64,000 nucleotides of DNA from Gemmobacter sp. 24YEA27 (GTDB lineage Bacteria > Pseudomonadota > Alphaproteobacteria > Rhodobacterales > Rhodobacteraceae), in the NCBI RefSeq assembly GCF_030052995.1, contig NZ_JASJPW010000001.1, positions 678,501 through 742,500 of the forward strand, given 5' to 3'. A program made the translations under genes and the position numbers. A model generated the notes under the pieces. The model had not been told where the DNA came from. It made no database searches and worked only from the letters and a program-made list of their open reading frames with translations. This document shows positions 10,888 to 19,685 of the stretch, one piece after another (within the stretch, counting starts at the first letter, position 1; every line of letters starts with the position of its first letter).

Positions 10888-12212
10888 TCAGCCTTTCAGA
10901 TACTGCTTGCGGATGTCTGAGACCGCATTGGCGTGATTGTCGAATCCCTCATAGCGCGCCAGCGTGCCGGCAGCCTCGGCCAGTTCCGGGAAACCCTTTG
11001 CAGTGACGTAGCCGACCGAGGACCGGCGGATGAAATCGGTCACGGAAAGCGGCCCATAAGTGCGCGCCCCACGGGAGGTCGGCAGCACCGCATTCGGCCC
11101 GAGGCAGAAATTGCCGATAGAGACCGGCGTATATGGCCCCATCAGGATCTCGGCGGCGGCGGTGATTTCTCCCAGATGCTCGAAGGGTTTTTCCGAGAGG
11201 AGCTGGAGATGTTCGGGCGCGTAATCATTGATGAAGGCATAGGCCTCGGCCAGGGTTTCGGTCACGAGGATACCGCCATGGCTGCCGCACAGCACCGCTT
11301 TCGAGAAAGCAACCCGCTGCTCGCTCATCCGCGACCAGTGATCCGGCAGCGCGGCCAGCGCCTCATCGGCGACGCGGCGGGAATTGGTCACGAGCCAGGC
11401 GGAACTGTCGGGTCCATGTTCGGCTTCGATCAGCAGATCAAGCGCGGCGAGGCCGCCATGCACGGTTTCATCGGCGAAAATGATCGATTCCGACGGGCCA
11501 GCGGGCAGACCGGGGTCAATCACGCTCGACAGGAGGCGCTTTGCCGCCACCACCCAGGGGCTGCCCGGGCCAACGATCTTGTGGCAGGGGCGCACGGTCT
11601 CGGTGCCATAAGCCGCCGCCGCCACCGCCTGGGCCCCGCCCGCCTTATAGACCGTCTTCACCCCGGCCAGCCGCGCCGCCACCAGCGTTGCCGCATCGAC
11701 CTTGCCGCCCGGGATCGGCGGCGTGAAGATCGCGATATTCGGCACCCCGCCACCACTGCCGGCACGCCGGTCATCATGGTCACGGACGGAAACGACCCCT
11801 TGCCGCGCGGCACATAGAGCGCGACCGAATCGATGGGGATGAACCGATCCCCGGCAAAGGCGCCTGGACGGATCTCCTTCAGCGTCATCGGCTCGGGCAG
11901 CTGTTCCTCATGGAACGACCGGATGTTCGAAATCCCCAGCTCAATCGCGCGGATCACCTCGGGCTCGACCAGGGTGAAGGCCTCGTCAAACTCGGCTTCG
12001 GTGACTTTCAGCTTGTCCGCCGTCAGCCCCTCGGCCTTGTCGAAACTCACCCCGAACTCGACCAGCGCGGCATCGCCACGGGTTTTCACTGCCTCAATGA
12101 TCGCGGGAACCTTGTCGAGGAAGCCCGACAGATCGGTCTCGGATCGCGCGAAGAGCGCCTCACGTTCGGCCGAAGTCAGATCGGCCAGGATTTTGAAATT
12201 GACCTCAGCCAT
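10888..12212 (-). pseudogene. Histidinol dehydrogenase paralogue (HisD family), frameshifted
   Basis: HisD-family NAD-dependent dehydrogenase, about 440 residues once the deletion in the CCCC run 11745-11748 is restored (AVVAGVPNIAIFTPP). Recognisable features are YVPRGKGSFPS, the nucleotide-side GPGSPWVVAAKR, AGPSES, AEHGPDSS, the catalytic pair in APEHL, and the C-terminal His of NHANAV. Compared with E. coli HisD, two of four zinc ligands look changed (Gln to Glu before AEHGPDS; Asp to Asn in GNFCLGPNAVLPT). There is also a two-residue insertion before AGPSE. Start 12212 has a GAGAGG site. Because it sits with an importer and other dehydrogenases, a catabolic rather than biosynthetic role is inferred. 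HpsN (sulfopropanediol dehydrogenase) is a related alternative. Confidence 0.85.
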
Positions 12213-12232
12213 GGACAGGCCCTCTCGCATAG

Positions 12233-13030
12233 TCATTTGGATTTAAGAAAGATTTCCAGCCCGACGAGCTTGTCGAGCAGCCAGATCGCCGCCAGCGCAA
12301 TCGCGATGAACACCACCGAGACGGCGGCCAGATCAGGCGTGATGATCGAGCGGATGGAGTTGTAGATCAGCACCGGCAAAGTGACGATGCGGGCATCAGT
12401 GAGAAGAAGGCTCACAAGGAATTCGTTCATCGCGAGGATGAACATCAGAAGACCCCCGGTGATCACGCCCGGCATCACGGCAGGCAGCGTGACATGAAGG
12501 AAGGTCTGCACCCGCCCTGCCCCGCAATTCTGCGCCGCAAGCTCAAGATCCGGGTCCAGCAGCACCGCCGAAGACGAGACCGACCAGATGATGAAGGGCA
12601 GATTGATGACCGCGCAGGCCATGCCCACCGGCCAGAGGCTGCCCAGCACATGCCATTCGCCGAAAACCAGCATCAGCCCGATCCCCGATCCGATCAGCGG
12701 CACGGTAAAGGGCAAGAGCAGATAGACCTGGATCGCCGTGGTAAAGCGCAGGCGGAACCGCGACAGGGCAAGACCCGCCAGCGTCCCCACCGGCACCGCT
12801 ACGAGGGTGCAGATCCCGGCAACGATCAGCGAGCGCAGAAAGGCCTGCTGCAAATCGCGGGCCAGCGCGATCTTCTCATACCATTGCAGCGAAAGCCCCT
12901 GCGGCGGAAAGGCGACCATATTGCCGGCGGTCAGGCTCGCCCCCAGCACCACCAGCGTCGGCAGAGACAGCGTGATGATCGAGAACCAGACGAGGCTCCA
13001 GACGGTGATCTTCTGGCTGAAAGACATCAT
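12233..13030 (-). CDS. ABC transporter permease, PotC-like
   Basis: 265 residues with about six membrane helices, starting with an N-terminal TM (VWSLVWFSIITLSLPTLVVLG). The EAA coupling loop is ELAAQNCGAGRVQTFLHVTLPAVMPG. It is the second permease of a spermidine/putrescine/opine-class (type I) importer. It overlaps the PotB-like gene by 4 bp and is followed 20 bp later by the HisD-like gene, so importer and enzymes form one transcription unit. Confidence 0.9.
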   Translation of the reverse strand: MMSFSQKITVWSLVWFSIITLSLPTLVVLGASLTAGNMVAFPPQGLSLQWYEKIALARDLQQAFLRSLIVAGICTLVAVPVGTLAGLALSRFRLRFTTAIQVYLLLPFTVPLIGSGIGLMLVFGEWHVLGSLWPVGMACAVINLPFIIWSVSSSAVLLDPDLELAAQNCGAGRVQTFLHVTLPAVMPGVITGGLLMFILAMNEFLVSLLLTDARIVTLPVLIYNSIRSIITPDLAAVSVVFIAIALAAIWLLDKLVGLEIFLKSK

Positions 13031-13974
13031 TTGCGGCCTCCCATCGCCAGCGTCCCGGCGCCGAAGATCATGAACACCAGCCCCACCAGCACCGACCCCG
13101 CCGCCACCAGCAAAAGCGCCAGGGCCGAACCAAGCCCCTGATCGGCGGTGCGGAAGAACTGGTCATAGATTGCATTGGCGATGAAATCCTGGCCACCGCC
13201 GCCCAGCATCGCCGGCACCGCGAAGTCGGTAAGCGTCAGCGTAAACACCACCAACCCCGCCCCGATCAGCCCCGGCTTCGCCATTGGCAGCAGAACATGC
13301 CACAGAATGCGCGGCCAGCTCGCGCCCAGCGATCCGGCGGCGGTCTCGGTTTCCTCCGGGATTGCGGTCAGTGCCGGCACCAGCAAAAGCACGGCGAAGG
13401 GCAGCATATATTGCACCAGGCCAAAGACCACCGCGCCGTAATTGAACAATAGCCGCATCGGGGTCACGCCGACCAGCGACATTGCCTCATTCACCATGCC
13501 GGAATTCCCGAGGATGATCAGCCAGCCATAGGCGCGCACCACCTGGCCGATGAAAAAAGGCAAAAACAGGGTGATCAGCAGCGCCTTGCGGATCCAGGCC
13601 TTTTTCACCCGCACCAGCGCATAGGCATAGGGAAACGCGAGAATGAGCGTCAGAACCGTGGTCAGCATCGCGGCAGACAGCGACCGCCAGGCCACCGTCA
13701 GATAGGTCGATGACGAAAGCGCCTTGCGGTAATTCTCTGTCGACCAGTCCTCCGACATCAGAAAAGTCGAGGTGTCCAGCGTCCTGAGCGAGGCATCCGC
13801 GATCTGGATCAGCCCCAGCACCAAAAGCCCGACCAGCAAAAGCGCAGGCGCGATGAACAGCCAGCCGGTATGGCGCGACAGACGGCGCGGCCAGACCAGG
13901 TCGGCAATCCGCTCCACCGCGTCCATCAGGCGCCAGTGCAGCGGGTAGCGAAACTCGGGAGAGGGGTTCGGCAT
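13027..13974 (-). CDS. ABC transporter permease, PotB-like
   Basis: 315 residues with about six TM helices, the first at LFIAPALLLVGLLVLGLI. The EAA loop is ETAAGSLGASWPRILWHVLLPMAKPG, which contacts the ATPase. It lies downstream of the binding-protein gene across a 144-bp spacer with two strong hairpins, and overlaps the partner permease by 4 bp. Family is clear; substrate is not. Confidence 0.9.
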   Translation of the reverse strand: MPNPSPEFRYPLHWRLMDAVERIADLVWPRRLSRHTGWLFIAPALLLVGLLVLGLIQIADASLRTLDTSTFLMSEDWSTENYRKALSSSTYLTVAWRSLSAAMLTTVLTLILAFPYAYALVRVKKAWIRKALLITLFLPFFIGQVVRAYGWLIILGNSGMVNEAMSLVGVTPMRLLFNYGAVVFGLVQYMLPFAVLLLVPALTAIPEETETAAGSLGASWPRILWHVLLPMAKPGLIGAGLVVFTLTLTDFAVPAMLGGGGQDFIANAIYDQFFRTADQGLGSALALLLVAAGSVLVGLVFMIFGAGTLAMGGRK

Positions 13975-14000
13975 CGGCTTTATCCGGAAGGGTCACCCCA

Positions 14001-14063
14001 CCCGCCGGGTGAACCACCGGCGGGCAGGCGCGGGATGGGGGGTCCGGGGGGCCTGCCCCCCGG
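14001..14063 (-). terminator. Two intercistronic hairpins between binding protein and permease genes
   Basis: CCCGCCGG (14001-14008) pairs perfectly with CCGGCGGG (14017-14024). CCGGGGGG (14044-14051) pairs with CCCCCCGG (14056-14063) across a 4-base loop. There is no U tract, so these are more likely mRNA-stabilising or partially terminating structures that raise binding-protein level over permeases, as seen in other ABC operons. Confidence 0.6.
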
Positions 14064-14118
14064 CCTGCGCTGACGGTGCCCCCTGGCCTTCAGGCCCGGG
14101 GAAAGCCGTCAGCTCCCG

Positions 14119-15228
14119 TTACCCCTGCATGATCTCTTTGAACTTCGAGAACCATTCGCTCTCATTCTCGACCTGCACCTTGGTCGAGATGCGGATCAGA
14201 TGCGACATCTCTTCCGGCGTATCCGGGTAGGACGGGTCATCCGCCAGATCTTCCGGCGGCGTCAGGCCCGGCACCACGCCCGGCAGACCCAGCCCGTCAC
14301 ACCAGACCTGCTGCGCCTCCTGGCTGATGGCGAAGTTGATATATTCCTTCGCCCAGTACAGCTCATTCTCCGGCAGGCCTTTCGGGATCCAGAGCCCATC
14401 CGTGTCAAACTTCGCGCCCTCTTCCGGCACGGTCCAGGCCAGATCAACGCCGTTCTTCTTCGCTTCACGCGCATTCGTGGAAATGGTGCAGGCGATGTCG
14501 ATCTCACCATTCTGGAACCAGGCGGTGAAATCGGGGTCTTCGCCCAGCAGCGGCTGCTGCTGTTTCACCTGCGTGATGAAATCCCAGGCCGGTTGCATAT
14601 TGCCTGGAATATCCTCAAGCTTGCCGCCGCCGGCCACCTGGGCCGGGAAGTGGAAGCCGATCCCGTCATTGTAAAGCGCGATCCGCCCCTTGAATTTCGG
14701 ATCCAGCAACGCCTTCCACGAGGTCGGCGCGCCATCGGGGAACGCCCCGGGCCGGTAGGCCAGCACATAGACATAGCCATAGGTGTTCACGATCGGATAG
14801 CCGTCGAGCCCCACCGGCTTCGCGAGTTCCGTGGTATTCGCAAGGTTCGCCAGATCTGACAGATCCTCGGTCACACCGCGCAGCGCCGATTTCGTCGCAT
14901 TGGTGGTGGTGTCCCAGTTGATATGGATCGGCGGCACGCGTCCTTGCGCCACGGCGGCCCAGACCTTCGGCTGGATCTCGTTATCCTCGGTCAGATCATG
15001 ACGCACCTGGATGCCGGTCGCGGCGGTGAACGGGTCCGAGACGCCTTTCTTCAGCGCCTCAACCCAGGATCCGCCCCAGGCCCGCACGATGATTTCCGCC
15101 GGTTTCGCCGGCGCGTCCTGCGCCATCAGCCGGCGCGCCGGCAGCGATCCGATCAGCGCCGCTGCCCCCGCAGCAGCCGTTCCGCGCAACAGCGCACGGC
15201 GATTGGGACGATAAACAGGGTTCGACAT
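14119..15228 (-). CDS. Periplasmic substrate-binding protein, PotD-like, Tat signal
   Basis: 369 residues. The N-terminus NRRALLRGTAAAGAAALIG resembles a twin-arginine signal, with likely cleavage after LMAQDAP-type sequence near residue 37. The mature part is an iron/polyamine/opine-type binding protein (family 1 extracellular solute-binding), with AWGGSWVEALKKG near its start and LWIPKGLPENELYWAKEYINFA toward the end. It binds the imported substrate for the PotABC-like importer. Ligand cannot be deduced. Given the HutC-type site in front of the operon, an imidazole or histidine-derived ligand is a hypothesis. Confidence 0.9.
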   Translation of the reverse strand: MSNPVYRPNRRALLRGTAAAGAAALIGSLPARRLMAQDAPAKPAEIIVRAWGGSWVEALKKGVSDPFTAATGIQVRHDLTEDNEIQPKVWAAVAQGRVPPIHINWDTTTNATKSALRGVTEDLSDLANLANTTELAKPVGLDGYPIVNTYGYVYVLAYRPGAFPDGAPTSWKALLDPKFKGRIALYNDGIGFHFPAQVAGGGKLEDIPGNMQPAWDFITQVKQQQPLLGEDPDFTAWFQNGEIDIACTISTNAREAKKNGVDLAWTVPEEGAKFDTDGLWIPKGLPENELYWAKEYINFAISQEAQQVWCDGLGLPGVVPGLTPPEDLADDPSYPDTPEEMSHLIRISTKVQVENESEWFSKFKEIMQG

Positions 15229-15265
15229 GTCTCAGGTCTCCTTGTTGATATGGCTCGCCGCCTGT

Positions 15266-16387
15266 TTAGCGGTCTTTTGCGGGAAAGATCAGCAGGTCTC
15301 TTGCAGTCCAGCCGACTGAAACTGTCGCACCCCGCGCATAGGGCGCATGTTCTGCCGGATCGTGGTGAAAAACCTGAATTGTCGTCTCAAGCGCCGGCAG
15401 GGTGACAAAGTACAAAAGCCGCTCGCCTTCGAAAATCGTGTCACTGACCTGGCCCTCCAGCACGGTATCGCAACCGGAAAGCGCGTCCCCCGGCGCCCCG
15501 ATCCGCACCTGTTCAGCCCGGATCGCGCCCTGGGCCGCAGCGCCCGGCGCAATATCCGCCACCGCCTGGCCCGCGCAATCACTGCCATTCACGGTCAGGC
15601 CCGTTTCTGTCCGCCGGCCCGTCAGAAAACTCGACACGCCGATAAAATGCGCGACGAACGGGTTTGCGGGGCGGCGATACATCTCGACCGGCGAAGCATG
15701 TTGCTGGATCTCGCCCTGGTCCATCACGATGATCTCATCCGAGACCACCAGCGCCTCGCGCTGGTCATGGGTCACATTGATGGTGGTGACGCCCAGCTCT
15801 TTCTGAATGCGGCGAAATTCCAGCTGCATCTCTTCGCGCAGCTTGCGGTCAAGCGCCGCCAGCGGCTCGTCCAGCAGCAAAAGCTCCGGCTCGAATACCA
15901 GCGCCCGCGCGATCGCCACGCGCTGCTGCTGGCCGCCCGAAAGCTCATTGATCCGCCGTTTTGCAAACCCGCCCAGCCGCACCAGGTCAAGATACTGCGC
16001 CACCCTTCCCGGGATCTCACGCGGGTTGAATCGCCGCATCTTCAACGGGAAGGCGACATTTTCCTCGACACTCATATGCGGGAACAGCGCCAGTTTCTGA
16101 AACACCATCCCGACCGAGCGGCGATGCGGCGCCACCGCATCCGCCGGCTTGCCGCCGATCAGGATCTCGCCACGAGTCGGCGTCTGAAAGCCTGCGATCA
16201 TTCGCAAAAGCGTGGTCTTCCCCGATCCCGACGGGCCAAGAATGGTCAGGAAACGCCCGCGCGCAAGGCTGAACCCGGCCTGTTTCACCGCCATCGCGCC
16301 GGTGCCGAAATCCATATCCACATTCCGCGCCACCACTGCGTCAGACGAGCCCGTCCCGCTCATTTCTGCGTTGCTCCTGCCTGACAT
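15266..16387 (-). CDS. ABC transporter ATP-binding protein, PotA-like
   Basis: 373 residues. Walker A GPSGSGKTT at about 51-59, signature LSGGQQQRVAIARAL, Walker B LLLLDEPLAALD and switch His in NVTHDQ, followed by a C-terminal TOBE-type region. It energises the importer encoded just downstream. First gene of the 9.1 kb minus-strand operon; a HutC-like palindrome lies about 60 bp upstream. An alternative start eight codons in (16363) has an AGGAG site and is equally plausible. Confidence 0.93.
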   Translation of the reverse strand: MSGRSNAEMSGTGSSDAVVARNVDMDFGTGAMAVKQAGFSLARGRFLTILGPSGSGKTTLLRMIAGFQTPTRGEILIGGKPADAVAPHRRSVGMVFQKLALFPHMSVEENVAFPLKMRRFNPREIPGRVAQYLDLVRLGGFAKRRINELSGGQQQRVAIARALVFEPELLLLDEPLAALDRKLREEMQLEFRRIQKELGVTTINVTHDQREALVVSDEIIVMDQGEIQQHASPVEMYRRPANPFVAHFIGVSSFLTGRRTETGLTVNGSDCAGQAVADIAPGAAAQGAIRAEQVRIGAPGDALSGCDTVLEGQVSDTIFEGERLLYFVTLPALETTIQVFHHDPAEHAPYARGATVSVGWTARDLLIFPAKDR

Positions 16388-16444
16388 TTCCGTAGGTCCT
16401 CACCCATCGCATCGCGCCTTCCGCTGTCTTTCTTCCCCTTAACC

Positions 16445-16461
16445 GGTATAATGTATATACC
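16445..16461. promoter_or_regulatory. HutC-like operator upstream of the ABC/HisD-like operon
   Basis: Palindrome GGTATA-ATGTA-TATACC containing the 10-mer ATGTATATAC (16451-16460), which is also found at 17364 and 21068 in this window. HutC (GntR family) is known to bind TGTATATACA-type palindromes in hut promoters. Its position, about 60 bp upstream of the PotA-like start, suits repression. Confidence 0.65.
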
Positions 16462-16518
16462 TGAGAAGGGTCTCGGCCCGGATTTTACAGCATCACGCCT
16501 GTATTTCAGGCAGATGGC

Positions 16519-17289
16519 TCAGATCGAGGCCAGATACCCGCCGTCAATACCGATACATTGCCCGGTGATATAGGCCGAAGCGTCCGAGGCGAGGAAAATC
16601 ACCGCGCCAATCAGATCTGCCCCTTCGCCAAAGCGGCGCTGCGGGATCTTGTCGAGCATCGCGCCCGCCCAAGCCTCGTTCTGGTAGAACACTTCCGTCA
16701 TCTCGGTGCGGAAATAGCCCGGCGCGATGGCATTGACCCTTACGCCCCGCCCCGCCCATTCCGATGACAGCGCCCGCGTCATGCCCAAAAGCCCCGATTT
16801 CGACGACCCGTAAGGCGTGGCCGTCGGCACGCCGACATAAGAGGTCAGCGAGCAAAGATTGATGACCGTACCGCGCCCGCGGTCCAGCATGCCCTTTGCC
16901 ACCGCCTGGGTGGTGAAAAACGCACCCTTAAGATTGGTGTCGACGATCTTGTCCCAAAGCGCCTCGGTCACTTCGGTCGAGGGACGGATTTCCTCTACCC
17001 CGGCATTGTTCACAAGGATGTCGATATCCCCTAGGCCCGCAAGCGCGGGTTCGATGCCGCCGACCTCACTCTGATCCATTGCAAGCGCTGTGACCCTGCC
17101 GCCAGCGTCGCGGATCAGCCCGGTGGTTTCCTCAAGCGCAGTGATGCTGCGGGCGGAAATCACCAGATCCGCCCCCGCTTTCGCCAGACCCAGTGCCATG
17201 GCCTGGCCAAGACCCCGGCTGGCGCCAGTCACAAGGGCACGACGGCCGGAAAGAGAGAAGAGCGCGTTGACACTCGACGCGGTATGCAT
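16519..17289 (-). CDS. Short-chain dehydrogenase/reductase (SDR)
   Basis: 256 residues, classical SDR. TGASRGLG nucleotide motif at 21-28, NNAG, a catalytic Ser in LCSLTS, and YGSSK with Tyr160 and Lys164; C-terminal ITGQCIGIDGGY. Similar in layout to gluconate 5-dehydrogenase and 3-oxoacyl reductases; substrate unknown. The start at 17289 (MHTASS) is preferred over an upstream in-frame ATG because AAGGAAG lies about 6 bp before it and the longer form would cover a HutC-like operator. Divergent from the HisC-like gene and probably co-regulated with it. Confidence 0.88.
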   Translation of the reverse strand: MHTASSVNALFSLSGRRALVTGASRGLGQAMALGLAKAGADLVISARSITALEETTGLIRDAGGRVTALAMDQSEVGGIEPALAGLGDIDILVNNAGVEEIRPSTEVTEALWDKIVDTNLKGAFFTTQAVAKGMLDRGRGTVINLCSLTSYVGVPTATPYGSSKSGLLGMTRALSSEWAGRGVRVNAIAPGYFRTEMTEVFYQNEAWAGAMLDKIPQRRFGEGADLIGAVIFLASDASAYITGQCIGIDGGYLASI

Positions 17290-17363
17290 GGCGGGCTTCC
17301 TTTCATTGCCGGCGAGATTAACGATCCCGGCCGGAAGAGAGAACAGCAGACGGCACTCTTTAC

Positions 17364-17374
17364 ATGTATATACA
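17364..17374. promoter_or_regulatory. HutC-like operator between SDR and HisC-like genes
   Basis: ATGTATATAC at 17364-17373 inside the perfect palindrome TGTATATACA (17365-17374), followed by AGAG. It sits centrally in the 146-bp divergent spacer, 75 bp from the SDR start and about 60 bp from the aminotransferase start, so one site could control both. Confidence 0.65.
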
Positions 17375-17435
17375 AGAGACATAGCTTCGGCCTGGCTGTC
17401 AACCGCCCTCGCCCTCCGCTTTCCCCTGAGGCTCC

Positions 17436-18553
17436 ATGACCGGATCTGTCCCGCTTCTGCGCCCCGAGCTGGCGGCGCTCAGCCCCTATAATGCCGGGCT
17501 GACGCCGGCGGCAGTCGCGTCGCGCTCCGGTGTGACACGGGTGGCAAAGCTGGGGTCGAATGAAAATCCCGCTGGCCCGGCACCCGAGGTGATCACGGCT
17601 GTTTGTGAAGCGGCGGGTCGCATCGGGGCCTATCCCGATCCGGAGGGGCGCGATCTGATCGCCGCGCTGGCCGCGTTTTACGGGTTTGATCCCCAGCATT
17701 TCATCCTTGGAAACGGCTCTGAGGATCTGCTGGCGGTGCTGGCCCGCGCGGTTCTGCGGCCCGGAGACGAGGTGGTGACGCTGTTCCCTTCCTTCCCGCT
17801 GCATGAGGATTACGCGCAGGCCATGGGCGCGAAAGTCACGCGGATCGGGCTGACCGCTGCGGGAGAGATAGACCTGCCGGCCCTGCTCGCGGCCGTGTCA
17901 CGGCCGGTGCGCCTTGTGCTTTTCGCTAATCCGATGAACCCGGCCGGCCTCTGGCTTGATGCGGACGGGCTGCGGTCGGTGCTTGCGGCTGGTCATCCCG
18001 ACTCGATCACCTGTCTCGATGAGGCCTATCACGAATATGCCTCGGCCCCCGGTGACGGGCCGGATTATGCCAGCGGCGCGCCCTGGCTTGCCACCCATCC
18101 CGGCCCGCTGGTGATCCTGCGGACCTTCTCCAAGGCCTGGGGTCTTGCGGGTCTGCGGATTGGCTATGCCATGACCAACTCAGCAGACCTGAAGCGCGGC
18201 TTTGATCTTGCCCGCACGCCATTCAATACGAATCTCCTGGCGCAGGTCGCGGCGCGGTCCGCGCTGGATCATACCGCGTCGATGCACCAGGCCGTCAGCC
18301 TTGCGGTCCAGGAACGTGACCGTATGGCAAAGACGCTGCGGTACTGGGGCTGCGGGTTCTGGCCTCGCGCGGCAATTTTCTCTTTGTCGATTGCGGGCGG
18401 CCTGCTGGTCAGGTCGCTGAATCGCTGCTGGATCAGGGTATCATCGTGAAGCCCTGGAAACAGAAGGGTTATGAGAGCTGGCTGCGGGTTTCGACCGGGA
18501 CTGTGGAAGATGGAGACCAGGTGCTCACAGCGCTTGGCGCCCTTCTTGCCTGA
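17436..18553 (+). pseudogene. HisC-like PLP aminotransferase, frameshifted near 3' end
   Basis: Histidinol-phosphate-aminotransferase family (class I/II fold), 372 residues if restored. SNENPAGPAP near residue 41, NPMNPAGLW, DEAYHEY, and the PLP lysine Lys233 in TFSKAWGLAGLRIGY. The frame breaks near 18345; after one base is restored the protein continues GLRVLASRGNFLFVDCG and ends LTALGALLA at 18553. Divergent from the SDR gene across a HutC-like site. It may transaminate histidinol phosphate, or imidazolepyruvate to histidine; the regulatory context favours a catabolic imidazole substrate, but that is inference. Confidence 0.82.
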
Positions 18554-19220
18554 CTGCCTTTTCCCGGGTGCGGCCACCGTCTGAAAAGAGATCACCGATC
18601 TGATTGTCGTCGGGGATATGTCTGTGGACTGCAGCAAAGGTTTTGTGCTGTTTTCCCGCCTTTGCTTTTATCAGTGATGCCTCAGACATCGCCAGAACCT
18701 CCTTTTTGCGATCCGCAAAAACAGGGGCATTGTCGAGGCGGGCCTCGTCCTATTCCCCAGGCGACCGGGCCATCGGGCGCCCTTTTCCTGCGTGTTACAG
18801 CCGACTGAAGCGACCTTAAGCCAAACATCTTTCAAAAAAGTTGACACATTTTTTGCCGGACCCGGCCATCAATGACCCTGGCGGCGTTGAGACTCTGTAA
18901 AGCTGTGCTGCGCAGAATGGCGGCAGTCCGGGGTGCGGAAAAGCGAGTCCGATGTTGCCTTTCATTTCAGGAAATCGGCCGGTCGACCACCTGACAGTGC
19001 TGGCCCGCTTTGTCGCGCGTGCCCAGGATGTCGGTTCGGTCTGGTCCGGCAGGCTGACCCCGAATGTTTCCGGGGCGCAACTCCTGACGCCGGAAAGGCC
19101 CGGCGCGGTGGTTTTCCCGTCAGACCTGTCGATTGCCGAAGCCCGCCTGCCATCAACGCGCTGTCTTATTATCGCTGCCCCAAAAGCCTTGATCGCGCTG
19201 GCAATTCCTGGTGTCATGCC
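18554..19220. other. Unassigned region upstream of the TadE-like gene
   Basis: About 670 bp with no recognised gene. A TTGACA hexamer occurs at 18840-18845, but I see no good -10 at the right distance. One plus-strand open frame (18952-19224, 90 residues) ends in an ATGA overlap with the TadE-like start and could be a partner gene. It has no recognisable domain. Confidence 0.4.
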
Positions 19221-19658
19221 ATGACCGGGCGCCGGTTGCAGAGGTTTCTCCTCCGCTCAGATGCCGCTGTGACGGCGGAATTCGTGATCATCTTCCCGCT
19301 CGTGCTGGCGCTGATTTTCCTTATCGTCTTTATCAGCATGTATATTTCCGCAGCCAGCGATCTTCAGCAGGTCGTGCATGAACTTGCCCGCTATTCCTAC
19401 CGCTTTGCGGGCCGACCCGAAGCGAGCCAGCTCTGCGCGACCCTTGAACGCGACGCCGTCCCGGTTCTCGTCAATGCCAGCCTGCTATTGCATCCCGAGA
19501 ATTTCACGCTGATCTCGTGCAGTCCGCCTCAGGGTCCGGACAGGATTATTGTTATCACAGCCAGCTATGATTTCGCCGGCAGTTTCGTGCAATCCGCAGG
19601 CCGGACACTGGGTCTGAGCATCGGAACGATCACCCGGCAGTCTCTGTTCATCCCGTGA
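19221..19658 (+). CDS. TadE-like pseudopilin / pilus assembly protein
   Basis: 145 residues. Short basic leader (MTGRRLQRFLLRSDAA), then an E-containing hydrophobic helix (VTAEFVIIFPLVLALIFLIVFISMY) as in TadE/TadF minor pseudopilins of Flp/Tad pili, and a soluble domain with two cysteines. The open frame extends further upstream, but the leader-type start at 19221 fits the family best. The other tad genes are not in the window, so its pilus system must lie elsewhere or this is an orphan. Confidence 0.7.
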   Translation: MTGRRLQRFLLRSDAAVTAEFVIIFPLVLALIFLIVFISMYISAASDLQQVVHELARYSYRFAGRPEASQLCATLERDAVPVLVNASLLLHPENFTLISCSPPQGPDRIIVITASYDFAGSFVQSAGRTLGLSIGTITRQSLFIP

Positions 19659-19685
19659 CCCGCTTCGCAGCAGCCTGTGACAGGG

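Noticed and set aside
18840-18845. TTGACA as a sigma-70 -35 element
   Set aside because: No credible -10 at 16-18 bp downstream, and the next confident gene starts 375 bp away.
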